A DNA stretch of 64,000 nt from Zygnema cylindricum (Eukaryota; Streptophyta; Zygnematophyceae; Zygnematales; Zygnemataceae). This document shows positions 47,343 to 57,545 of the stretch, piece by piece (positions within the stretch are counted from its first letter, which is position 1; each line of letters begins with the position of its first letter). The stretch lies in NCBI GenBank assembly GCA_037447655.1, contig JBBHKE010000827.1, positions 155,316 to 219,315 on the forward strand, given 5' to 3'. The notes beneath the pieces are model-generated. The model was not told the origin of the DNA, did no database searches, and saw only the letters and a program-made list of their open reading frames with translations. The position numbers were made by a program, and so were the translations under genes.

Positions 47343-47608
47343 CAGTAAGGCCGACAATAAAGGTAGCTTGTCAAGCACATACGACAAAATCGCCAGGCTC
47401 ACATTCGCAGAGAAAATGACAGCTGATCAGAACCGCTAGATCAGCAAAAGAAAAACTCGTCCAGAATAGCATACATAACAGCGGCCCTCCTGCAACCTGC
47501 AAAGTGTTTCGACGCGAATACAAAATATTATGCTTCCACTTTTGCAAAAGACAAAACTCGTAGTAAAAGCCTCAGACTCGTGGTACTTACCCTCTCTGCT
47601 AGCATCAT
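45948..47608 (-). CDS. PNRC/Edc1-motif protein, probable mRNA-decapping activator; one frame break in exon 3
   Basis: Exons in transcript order: 47608-47591 (MMLAER, ATG at 47608), 47317-47118, 46952-46768, 46661-45948 (TAG 45950-45948). Borders and phases agree except that exon 3 has one extra G (GGGG near 46910, GGG in the + strand copy), which shifts the frame. Without that base the product is 371 aa. The C-terminal half carries WAGPAYANSPPPS then LPLPTF, i.e. the (Y/W)AGP.(F/Y)..SP.PS.LP.P.F short motif of PNRC proteins and yeast Edc1/Edc2. In those proteins this motif binds the Dcp1/Dcp2 decapping enzyme and stimulates mRNA turnover. Also visible are a Lys/Arg-rich stretch (KREKKARSRYR) in exon 3, Ser-rich linkers, and SGYVYITPPGSPEL-like text shared with the copy. 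Outside the motif the family is not recognised. An inverted copy lies at 49056-50625. Confidence 0.75.
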
Positions 47609-47659
47609 GTTGTGAGAAAAAATGAAAATGCTCTCTAATTCCTACAGAGAGCCCTACCA

Positions 47660-49030
47660 CCACAGCCGCTTCACAACTGCAAACCTAATCTGAGTTGCCA
47701 CCCTACCGACTCCCAAAGATCTAAAGAGTTTTAGGGCTTTAGCAATCATAAATACTTCCGTGAAGACCGCCACAAAGGGGACGTGACGAATGCTACACAT
47801 GTGCGTCGAACACAACTGTGATTAATTACGCACAGCATGTAACCAGTCAGTGACGTGACATTTCACGTCGGCGATGTCTTGTACTTGCGAAACAGTTCAC
47901 AGTTCGCAGGGTGGACCCCGGGAACAGAATGACGTGTACAGTCGACGTTGACACGTTACACACGGCTCGGATGCGTAATCGACGGTTCAGAACTCTTCTG
48001 CAGGCCTGCAATTAACTTGTCAACGGCTCCAAGGCGACAAGAATATGTATCTAAGTTGCTGGCAAAAGACAATGGGACCATTGTGTGAACGGATACTAGG
48101 GTAGGACGGCGGACGCAGCATTTCGTGCCATTACGGTCCGTGACGTGACGGTCAAAAGAATCCCGAGTGAGTGGATACGGTCGACTTCCCACGTGAAGGA
48201 GAGTCGCGTCCACACAAAGCGTCACAAAAACGGGAGCGCCAAAGACGAACAAAAGATGTAAAATTGCATAATGCAGTTTTGGCAACAATGTGAACGCTAA
48301 CAAAAGGGTTGCTGTCTTTGCTTCTAACCCAAAAGGACGTCTTCTCGCGTATACGCCGCTTGAAAACAAAATACTATTCAAGATGACGGTTGCGGAAACC
48401 TTTATGGTCTAGAACCGTACGTTTAGCCCTATCTATCGTACGATTGTGTACAGACCAATGCCAAGCTGTGTGATTCGCATAAATGTCCTACGATGTACCG
48501 TACAGAAACGAACATGCAGCTAGCGAGAAAAATACGGTACGGCACCAGACTTTAACGTGCTCAAAGAAGGGAAAAAATAGCCATGCGGTGTTGCTGCGGA
48601 TTTGAAGTGACGTGGGCGCTCTACGTTAACAAATCTGTACCTGCGCAATAATGATAACCAGTAATTGGGGGATCGTTATAATCTATTTGTAAGAAAAAAC
48701 AAGTACGAAAGTACAACAAACATATTCATGTCCAAATAAAATGTTACCAGGTGGGAGCTATTTTCGCCTTTTTTTCTATTGCTATTTTTGCTGCACCGAG
48801 AAATCTTTCGCCGTACAAAGTGACGAGACCGACAACAATTCGCGTCATTGTGTTATCTAGTCCGTACTTCAATTTGTCGTCTTTTCATTATCGCCGCGCC
48901 ATGCCACTCACTTTCAAACATAGGGGATATGCCCATGTACCCGATACTTTTAAAGTTTGAAGTGGTACACCGTGGATCGCTGTTAGGGTTAATGTTTTTT
49001 TCTCTACACTAAACATAAAGAGTCTAACTA
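47660..49030. other. Spacer between the inverted arms
   Basis: It holds no recognisable gene. A mariner-like MITE left end (TACACCGTGGATCGCTGTTA, about 48966) lies just before the right arm. A Harbinger-like end resembling ataggggatatgcccatgt lies near 48920. Confidence 0.45.
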
Positions 49031-49398
49031 ATTACGCTGTTCTCTGTCCTCGCAGGTTCAGTCGGCTCTCGTATCCATGAAGCTGACCAGTGACAAGGAG
49101 ATTATTGTCGACAGGATGATTGCAGCGAGTCAACGAAAGGTCGAAGTGGCCCTGCCGTCCTTCGGGCGAGATTTGGTTCATTATTTTGTTCTAGGAACTG
49201 ACTCGTGGAATGAAAACGATGTCAATGTGAATACAGACGTCGACTCGTTTAGAAGGTTAGTCGCGATTAGTTTTTTTCTTTTTTCTAATTGTGATTTTTG
49301 CCATTACGTTTCATTTGAAACAATTTTTAATCTTTTTTATTAATTTTATAGCTTGTTGATGCCGCTAGATTTATTTTTTTGATGTTCTATTTCGACTG

Positions 49399-49399
<1 letters not shown>

Positions 49400-49472
<73 letters not shown>
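49400..49472. repeat. (AT)n microsatellite within the right arm
   Basis: About 72 bp of pure at dinucleotides, ending at the acceptor of exon 3. The left arm has only a short atatat at the same place. Confidence 0.97.
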
Positions 49473-49475
<3 letters not shown>

Positions 49476-50339
49476 GGAAGGGTGCTAGTCTTTTGGACAT
49501 CCCTGTCCCTACTTTCCGAAAGGCTAGCGGGAAAAGTGTGAAGAAGGAAGGCATGCCTGTCAATGTCAAAAGAGAGAAGAAAGCGAGAAGCAGATATAGG
49601 AATACATGCAAGGAACACACAGGCATTGTAGGCATGCAGGCCTCTCTGAAACCTCTTAAGGTGAGGATTATTCTCAACACATTTATTATCGGTAGCTTGG
49701 ATATATGCACATTAGGACTGTATTTGTGTTTTCTTTCGATCTCTGAATCGCTCTTTTGAACTGTAGGTCGCTCATGGTGATGAAACCTCTTCTGCCCCGT
49801 CTCCAACTTCGCCTTATGGTTTCTCAACATCAGCATCTACAAGCTCATCAGAAAGCGATGTACCTGAGCGAGAATCAAGACAGGATGTCTCTGGAAACAA
49901 CGGTCAAAGGCCCCTTACTGAATCCTTGTCTTCGTCTGCACCCGGGGCCTGGAGCTTTCAGCATTTGTAACTGCCGAACGTTCACAAGATCACAAAAGCA
50001 TTCTGGCTACGTATATATCACGCCTCCGGGCAGTCCGGAACTTGAACGTTTAAATTTTGCCGACTCAGCACTATTACCCTCTTCCATGAACGAGAAGTGG
50101 GCGGGGCCTGCATATTCTAATTCGGCCCCTCCCAGCTGTCTCCCACTTCCGACCTTTGCTTGCAAGAAAATAACAGGGTCTTTCGCATTAGAGATAACAA
50201 AGCCCTCAAAGTCTGTCGAGACTGTCAGAAGTTCTCTAATTGTACATTCGGCTCCTCCCTCACCTGCACTGTCTAATCTAGAACAAAGTGTTGTATTGTC
50301 TGCTGACGAAATTATCGGCAAAAAAAAAACAATTGCATG

Positions 50340-50515
50340 CTGACGCAATTATCGGCAAAAAAAAACAAGCAAGGTAGTTAGGAATCTCTAGCGGCGCAGG
50401 GTTATCGTCTAATCTAGAACAATTATCGGCAAAAAAAAACAATTGTCTGCTGACGCAATTATCGGCAAAAAAAAACAAGCAAGGCAGTTAGGAATCTCTA
50501 GCGGCGCAGGGTTAT
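50340..50515 (+). repeat. Tandem duplication in the pseudogene tail
   Basis: Two copies of acgcaattatcggcaaaaaa...gcgcagggttatc about 111 bp apart. Confidence 0.85.
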
Positions 50516-50694
50516 CTCGTAGGATGCTGGATATGGATGTAGAGGCGTCAAGTAGCAGCAGGTACAGCGGTAATGATGCGAATGCAGCTACAAACAGTTT
50601 GAAGAAGATTTTGCAAATTGTGTAGATTGTTGTCTTTTGTAACTTTGTGAAAAGTTTGTTGTTTGCAACCTGCTTTTATTTTTGTTGTAGCAAT

Positions 50695-51170
50695 TGTTAA
50701 GGGACATTTAGCGTCATTTTATTTTTGTCTTGTCCGTACTTTTCTTACGTCGGACAAGTCTCGTTGGCCATCTTATCCGGACGACTCACTTTTGGTCCTG
50801 TCCGTACTTCCATACGTCGGTCTAGTCATTTGTACTTTTTCGTTACATACGTCGGTCTAGTCTTTTTACGTACAAGTCCTTTAACCGTCGGTCCACTCTT
50901 TTGGGTGACGATCCAGTCTTTTGTCCTACCTACATTTGTTAGAATCTAAACTAGGATCCCTTTGTTACAGCGCACCGTAGAGCGCTTAAACTCCACATTA
51001 ATTAGTATTGTATATTTTGTATATAAGTGACTCTTCTCACTTAATAGTGACTCTTCTCACTTAATGAAATCATCCCAAATACAAATCAATTCCTCTCTCA
51101 ATGCATTGATCTTTCTCTTGTGTACAATTTTATCGCTTCCACCAATCCACCTCAAATAGGTTATGGGCCC
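50695..51170 (+). repeat. Probable 5' LTR of a second Copia element
   Basis: Begins TGTTAAGGGACA right at the end of the inverted arm. It contains a TATA-like tgtatataag (about 51016) and a duplicated tagtgactcttctcactta. Gag sequence starts soon after. The right border is uncertain. Confidence 0.5.
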
Positions 51171-51194
51171 AGCCATGCCACTTCTAATAGTATC

Positions 51195-52723
51195 TAGAAG
51201 CTTGATGGCCAAAACTTTTATGATTCGTCATTTTCAGCCATGAATTTTTTAAAACACGAGAAGATTTGGGACCATTTTATAGGAATTTCAAAACCTCCTA
51301 TCCTTTCCTCTACTGATACACCTGCCGAAAAAGCTAAAAAGAGTTGGCAATAGCTACATGGAAACAAAGGATGAAGATGCGCACGCTCGTCTAGTGATGT
51401 CACTTACTACCGAGCGCACTCCTGTTATTCGCGGCGCCTCCTCTTCCGCCCAGGCTTGGAGTCGTCTTTAAGCAGCTTACATTCAAACCGGATGTGCCGC
51501 TCGCCGAATTCAAAAACGAGCGTTTTTAACTCTATGAAAAAGCCCTCGAAATCTATGCTGGATTGGATTAACACTGTGGAAATGTCGGCCGGAAAATGCA
51601 CCATGATAGGCGTGCATCTTTCCGACGAAGACCTCTCTTCAACCCTTTTGGGAGGACTCCCTGAAACCTTTTCCCCTTTCATTTCCTCGTTTGACATTCT
51701 AGACCATTTCATTCCATTTCACTCACTTTGTACAAAAATTTTGCACGAAGAGACAAAACTTCTCTTTTTTTTCTGCTCCAAATCTCTCTCATGCAAATGC
51801 CTTTATTGCCGAAAATCAAAAGACTAACTCTGGGGGGGTGCAGCGTTTGTTTTGTGCATACTGCAAAACAAAAGAACATTCCGTTGAAGAATGTCAAAAA
51901 TTGGCGAGGCGGAAAGCAGCCGACGCTTCCAATCCCCCTAAAACTGGAGGGAATGCCAATGCTGCCCATGCCAACCCACCAGTTCTTCTCACCCCCCAAC
52001 TCCCTCCACACTTTTCTTTCCCTCCAAATTTTCCTTGTCCTCACCATTATTCCCCTTCTCCATCCCTTCCACAATCTTCTATCGCCGTAGCGCAGTATGC
52101 CTCTTAAAACCCTGTTAACCTCCCTTGGTTGACCGCTTTTGCCCCACATTTTCCCTCTAACTATCCCACTCCAGTAACTTCCCCTTTTGTCCTCCCTCCC
52201 TCACCAGAATTTGGATATGGCAATGTTGCCCATCATATCCCAAATTCTGTCAGTCTGGATACTCATTTTCCACCAGGGTATGCTTTTCTATCTCAAACCC
52301 TTGACGATTGGCTAATAGATAGTGGTGCTAGTCACCACCTTTCACCACGATCTGATTGATTCACTCACCTTTCTCCTCTGTCATCTCCTATGCAAATTCG
52401 TTTAGGAGACGACAACATTTTGTTGGCTACTCATTCTGTCGACGTAAAAGTCCCTAATGTGTCAATTCACATTCGGAACGTTCTCTTTTTTCCTAGTCTA
52501 GCTAGGAATTTATTTTCCGTCAAAGTCGCCACTTCTGCCGGCTTAAAAGCTGAATTTAATAATGATAGAGTAATGTTTTTTGACAGAAAAGACAATAGTA
52601 CTGTAGGTTTTGGCGTAGCACGAGATTCTATGTACGTCCTACAATCCTATAGTACGCCAATGATTTTTGCTTTAAGTGCTAGCGTCGAAAGTTTTCCACT
52701 TTGGCATTTAAGATATGTAGGAT
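51195..52723 (+). pseudogene. Degraded Copia gag/protease/pre-integrase relic
   Basis: Broken frames in order: a gag N-terminus (LDGQNFYDSSFSAMNFLK then KIWDHFIG, about 51200-51290); gag middle (about 51456-51700); a CCHC zinc knuckle CAYCKTKEHSVEEC (about 51848-51890); a protease WLIDSGASHHLS with the catalytic Asp intact (about 52310-52350); then the pre-protease/integrase spacer NVLFFPSLARNLFSV and LWHLR (to about 52715). Several stops and frame changes interrupt it (for example tga 52358). Integrase, RT and RNase H are absent; the sequence passes abruptly into a tandem array. It belongs to a different Copia family from 1-4601 (different knuckle and LTR). Confidence 0.82.
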
Positions 52724-52724
52724 T

Positions 52725-53145
52725 GTGTTTTTGTACTATTAACGCGACAGTTCACATGGAATGTCGATTTTTGCAAGTCAATTTATTCCGTATAGCCATG
52801 TCAGACCCTGAAAGTACATTCCATGGAAGCGTGTTTTTGTACTATTAACGCGACAGTTCACATGGAACGTCGATTTTTGCTAGTCAATTTATTCCGTATA
52901 GCCATGTCAGACCCTGAAAGTACAATCCATGGAAGCGTGTTTTTATACTATTAACGCGACAGTTCACATGGAACTTCGATTTTTGCTAGTCAATTTAATC
53001 TGTATAGCCATGCAGACCTTGAAAGTACAATCCATGGAAGCATGTTTTTGTATTATTAATGCGACAGTTCACTTCGTCGTTTTGCTACAATTTATTCTGT
53101 ATAGCCATGTCCAGACCCTGAAAGTAGAATCCATGGAAGCTTGCC
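52725..53145 (+). repeat. Tandem array, about 106 bp unit, four copies
   Basis: Units begin at 52725, 52831, 52937 and 53042 (gtgtttttgtactattaacg...aaagtac(a/t)(a/t)tccatggaagc). The first unit is fused to the Copia relic and the last decays at about 53145. Confidence 0.92.
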
Positions 53146-53404
53146 ATGTGTACAATGGCAATCACACTTCCCGATGTACTGTCCCAATTACGAATAAAAT
53201 ATAAGGACAAAAATGTGTATTTTATCATCTAAATGCTAGGGATACATACTATTTATTCACCAAATTTCACTGATTATCAACGGGCAAATTAAAAAGATGT
53301 CGTTGCTTCTTAACAAATGATTATTACTAATAAGAACATTCCTGCCCCGAAGGCTTGAAGAGCCTGGGAAGCTCTATGTACTTCAGCCAGTCTCTGCAAG
53401 GGCT

Positions 53405-53500
53405 ACGTGTGCAAGGCTCATTGTCAAGATTGCCGACGTCATGTTGGAATGTTCCTGGACAGTGCAAGGCTCATTGTCAAGATTGTCGATGTCATTGTTG
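53405..53500 (+). repeat. Short outlier of the 53 bp minisatellite
   Basis: Almost two units of ggctcattgtcaagattgcc...gttggaatgttc..., in the same orientation as the main array at 57546-58205. Confidence 0.85.
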
Positions 53501-53570
53501 AAAAGGGTATTTTACAATCTATCTCCTTAGTCAGTCCATGGTTATTTTACTGTTCTCATACTTGTCGTAA

Positions 53571-54665
53571 TGTTGAAATTTATGTATTTTCTAGGTCTAT
53601 ATTGGAAAAATAAATAGTGTTGAAAAGAGGTGACTAATAGTTCACTTCTATATTTTAGTTAGAATGTAAAGAGAGAGAAAGAGAGGACCAAAGGCATGCC
53701 ATGGTTGCCGCATCATTAAGAAGGAGGCAAAATGAATTAGAAAGTATTTTAATAGTTTTAGCAAAATACTGCCGCTGGCCGGATTTGAACCGGGGTCTGT
53801 AGGCTACAAAGTAGACAAACGTCTCATCCATTAAGTCACTAACGAAACGATACACGTGGAACGTTTCACGCATATTTACCTATTGATTCAAAGGACTAAT
53901 TCGCAGCAGACTAATGAAAACGCGCATTAATCAATTCATACATGGAAGCGAATCGAAGCCGTATAAATACAACTGATCGGACGACCACCATTACACCTGC
54001 CACCCGCCATAAGCTTTCGGCGGCCTTTGGGGATAGCATCACGCGGTGCCACGTGGCGCCACATTACTTGACACCAGAGAAGATGGGAGGAGGAACCATG
54101 GCTCCCGATTTGGCACATGTCACCTTGTAGACCATGTCGTACAATGGACGTACAATAAGTACATCGCCCATCGTAACTTCTTGTACTATATATTGTTCCT
54201 ATTGGACTAGGGTTTAGTAGTAGGTAGTCATGAGTAGGCAGACTAAGACTTAGTGATATTTCTGTACCTCTCTCTAAGAGAGCTTGTAACTATAAAGGTC
54301 ATCTTTGACCAACCATAACTTAATGCTCGGGTGAGCAAATTCAGTGATTCTTTTTGCTGCAAACACAGGGGAGTCCAAGCTACAAAATGGTGTAGTCGGT
54401 CAGAGTCTTTGCGTGCCAGGGTGACATTTATTCAGTGGGAAAGTCAAAGAGGGGAATATTGTCCAAAACACATATTCAAGCTTTGCATTCTGTGGTGGAA
54501 CTGAGCACACAGAAGGTCTTCTCTTCACAGGGGTGAAGGTGTATTGGGGTTCAAATTGTCAAGGGATCATTCATTTGGGTTTATATCAATTTGGAGTTGG
54601 CATTATCTAGATTAACTTCTTTTGGATCTGCGAATTCTGTGGGCAATGGAGTCCATAGAATTTCA
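53571..54665 (+). repeat. Solo LTR, copy b
   Basis: TGTTGAAATTTATG...GAATTTCA, homologous to the 3' LTR at 3555-4601. A second possible start, TGTTGAAAAG, is at 53618. No internal Copia coding sequence is attached. Confidence 0.8.
53768..53850 (-). other. tRNA-like module in LTR copy b (antisense)
   Basis: Reverse strand shows GTGACTTAATGGATGAGAC (A-box/D-arm-like), then CCGGTTCAAATCCGG, a B box within a four-base-pair T-arm. The A to B spacing is tRNA-like. The acceptor ends do not pair. Confidence 0.55.
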
Positions 54666-55563
54666 TGTTGAAAAGAGGTAATTAATAGTTCACTTCCCTA
54701 TTTTAGTTTTGCTTTAAAAAAGAGAGTGAGGATCAAAGGCGCGCCATGGCTGCCGCCATATTAAGAACGTGGCAGATTTTGAAGTAGACGGTATTTTTAC
54801 TAAAATGATGCCTAAGTCGATATTTGAACCTGCAACTTCTAGATTCTCTATAGCCTAACGCCTTAACCATTAAGGCGCTACGAAACGATACACGTGACGG
54901 GTTTCATAAATATATAAACATTAACGCAACAGCTAATTAACAGCTGGCTAACCAAAAGGAGCATTTCATGCATGTACGCGAATCTGAACCGTGTAAAATA
55001 TGATTTGATCAGACGGTCGGCATTAAAGCCGCCACGCGAAATGAGCTTTTGGCGGCATACGGAGATAGCGTCACGCGGTGCCACGTGGCGCCACATTATT
55101 TGATACCGGAGAAGATGGGAGGAGGAACCATGGCTTCTTATTTGACGGGTGTCACTTTGTAGACCTTGTCGTACAATGGTCGTACAATAAGTACATCGCC
55201 CATTGTACCTTCTTGTACTATATAGTGTTCTTATTGGACTAGGGTTTAGTAGTAGGTAGTCGTGAGTAGGCAGACCAAGACTTAGTAATATTTAGGTACC
55301 TCTCTCTAAGAGAGCTTGTAAGTATAAAGGTCATCATTGACCAGCCATAACTTACTGCTCAGGGGAGCAAATTCAGTGATTCTTCAGTGATTCTTTTTGC
55401 GTTTGACTCAGGAGAGTCTTGTCCTCACAAGGGTGAGAGTGGTCATAATATTTGTGTGCCTGGGCGGCGCTTATTCAGCTGGAAAGTAGAACGGGCAAAT
55501 ATTATCCTAGAGGCTTTACATAGGCTGCTCATTCTTTGGGTCAATGGAGACCACAGAATTGCA
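54666..55563 (+). repeat. Solo LTR, copy c, abutting copy b
   Basis: TGTTGAAAAGAGG... to ...CACAGAATTGCA. It joins copy b at GAATTTCA/TGTTGAAA with no bases between. Shorter than copies a and b. Confidence 0.8.
54806..54886 (-). other. tRNA-like module in LTR copy c (antisense)
   Basis: Reverse strand shows GCCTTAATGGTTAAGGC (perfect 7 bp D-arm-like hairpin) and GGTTCAAAT (B box). Confidence 0.5.
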
Positions 55564-55711
55564 ATCACCGAGAGCTTACACACAGCCATGGCTGTCTCAG
55601 ACAGATGGGAAGACAGGTAGAAGATAGAGCTTCTGCAAGGTTTTGAAGAATCGTTGCATGTATTATGTTTCATTTATATTTAAAGAGTGACGCGGCGACA
55701 TAAATCATTTA

Positions 55712-56718
55712 AGCAATTCTGTGTCCTCCATTGGACCACAGAATACAGGAAGCCTCTAGATAGTATTTAACTAACCCACTTTAAGCCACAACCAATGCTG
55801 TCCAAGAAGGTGAAATGACACTTTGACTGCACCCTGTGCAGCCTGAACTCCCCTAAGTGCGTAGGAAAAAGAATCATTAAAACGGCCAACCAGCCGATAA
55901 GTTATGAGGCAGTAAAAATGCCAATTTGTACAAACTCTCAAAGGGAGAGGTGACTACCTACCAAAATTTTCTAAGTCCTGATTCCCTCTAATAACTTCTA
56001 TCTACTGAAGTATGGACCAATGAGATTATTGTACCGTACCAAAAAGTACTACTGCTGGTGTACCTTTTGTACGACATATGTACGACAAGGCTGAAATGCT
56101 GACGCGTGTCGGATTTTCACTCGTCTGTACGTTCCTCGGAATTCCTATGATCGAATGTCATCTCTCCATGTGGCTCCAGGTCATGCCAAGTCATAAAACG
56201 CCAAAGTGACCTTTCCGGAATCTCGGCGAAAACGTATGCCGTTGGTTGCGAATTGACATTAAAAGTCGTCTGTTGAAACAAATGTCAGATTCATTTGTTT
56301 CGTGCGGGATCCAATTCGCACTGAATTTAACCCGTTCTATGATGTAACATTTACATTTCCGTTAATCGGATTTATGGGATGTTACATACTTTAAATACAA
56401 ATCACACCCTATGTACTTTAGCGAACATCTACGAAAGACTGGTTAGAGCGGACGGCTACGCCAAGCTCTACCGGTCGGGGGTTCGACTCCTGTTGGACTC
56501 AACCTTTTGTAGAGAGTGAATTAAGGTCACTCTCTAACCCTGTCTATGGAGCGGAGGCAGCCATGGCTCCATCACTCTCTCTCTCTCTCCTTCAGTGACT
56601 ACAACAAGTATGGGGGTAAGAGAGAAGAGATGAAGACAAGCTGCCTACATGTTCCTCTTTTTCGCTAATATTAAGACCTAGAAAATAACAACAACAAAAA
56701 AAACTATTTATTTCAACA
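55712..56718 (-). repeat. Solo LTR, copy d, inverted
   Basis: On the reverse strand it starts TGTTGAAATAAATAG at 56718 and ends ...CACAGAATTGC near 55713. It is closest to the LTR at 3555-4601 (shared features include gaggcttcctgtattctgtgg and the CT-rich head region). Confidence 0.82.
56444..56508 (+). other. tRNA-like module in LTR copy d
   Basis: ACTGGTTAGAGCGG followed by CGGGGGTTCGACTCCTG; the B box matches the GGTTCGANTCC consensus exactly. It lies on the + strand because this LTR is inverted, so it is antisense to the LTR, as in copies a-c. Confidence 0.6.
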
Positions 56719-57079
56719 ACGGCTAACGAAACGAAACGAACAGGGGAAGGACAGTACTGCACGAAATAAATGAAACTACATTTAATTTTAACGGACGAAA
56801 TTAAATGTCATCCGTGATAGACGATTCGCAAAGGAGCCGGGTTTTTCAACGGTCAACATGGGACGAAGACCGTTGAAATTCAAACGGTCAACACGTTAAA
56901 GAATTTCAACGGTCGACATTTTTTCGACATCGGACGGCCGATATTTACAACCGGATCACGAACAGACGGCAAACGTAAGTGTCGGAATGTCGGAGAGAAT
57001 ATTTGACCGTACTTTGCGAATAAACAGGAAAATGAGACGTGGCATCGTCCTATAGGATGTCGAAGAAGAAAAAGACAGA

Positions 57080-57545
57080 TTGACGATGACTTGTATGCCA
57101 CGTGGCAGACCGAGAGTGGTGCCGAATATTTTATGTACATAAAGTACGCGGCTACCGTACTTTGTATGTACATAATTAGCATACGATGTTTTGATTGGTC
57201 TAGAGTAGTTAAGAGTAGGTTCTTAGGACTTAGACAAATTTTTGAAAGTCCTCTCTCCCAGAGGCCATCTGTATAAATATGTTGTCTTTGAACAACCATA
57301 ACTTAGTGCTCAGGAGAGCAATGTTGTCTTTGAACAACCATAACTTAGTGCTCAGGTGAGCAAATTCAGTGATTCTTTTTTCTGCGGGCTCAGCGGAGTC
57401 CAAGCTACAGTGGGGTGTAGTCGGTTAGAGTTTTTTGCGTGCAAGGGTGGCACTTATTCATTGCCAAAGTCAAAAGTGCAAATATTATTCTAGAAGCTTC
57501 ATATAAGCTGGACATTCTGTGTACCAATGGAGGTCACAGAATTAC
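57080..57545 (+). repeat. LTR copy e, 3' portion
   Basis: It matches the downstream half of the LTR (TATA region, aaccataacttagtgctcagg, gtggggtgtagtcggttagag, end ggtcacagaattacag). It has an internal 42 bp direct duplication (57280-57361). The 5' half is not recognisable, and the 53 bp minisatellite follows directly. Confidence 0.7.

Larger units (their letters stand above)
49056..50625 (+). pseudogene. Inverted copy of the PNRC/Edc1-motif gene
   Basis: Exon equivalents 49056-49255, 49477-49660 and 49767-50625. Exon 1 and the promoter are absent, so the copy lacks the natural start. Exon 3 is in frame here (GGG). Exon 4 has lost one T near 49954 (gagctttcag against gagcttttcag), shifting the frame for about 60 bp before the motif region, which is open in another frame (WAGPAYSNSAPPS, LPLPTF). 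The 3' part is further disrupted by a roughly 111 bp tandem duplication with A-runs (attatcggcaaaaaaaaac repeated at about 50307, 50345, 50421 and 50457) and stops at 50341-50343. The last segment (SRRMLDMDVEASSSSRYSG) is again similar to the parent. Confidence 0.82.
49031..50694 (+). repeat. Right arm of the inverted duplication
   Basis: Reverse-oriented copy of 45880-47342. Differences are substitutions, an AT-array expansion in the intron, and a tandem duplication near 50340-50510. It ends where the Copia relic begins. Confidence 0.9.

Noticed and set aside
53768-53850. Functional tRNA gene on the minus strand
   Set aside because: A and B boxes are visible, but the acceptor stem does not pair and the anticodon arm is poor; similar segments occur at the same place in every LTR copy, so it is an LTR module.
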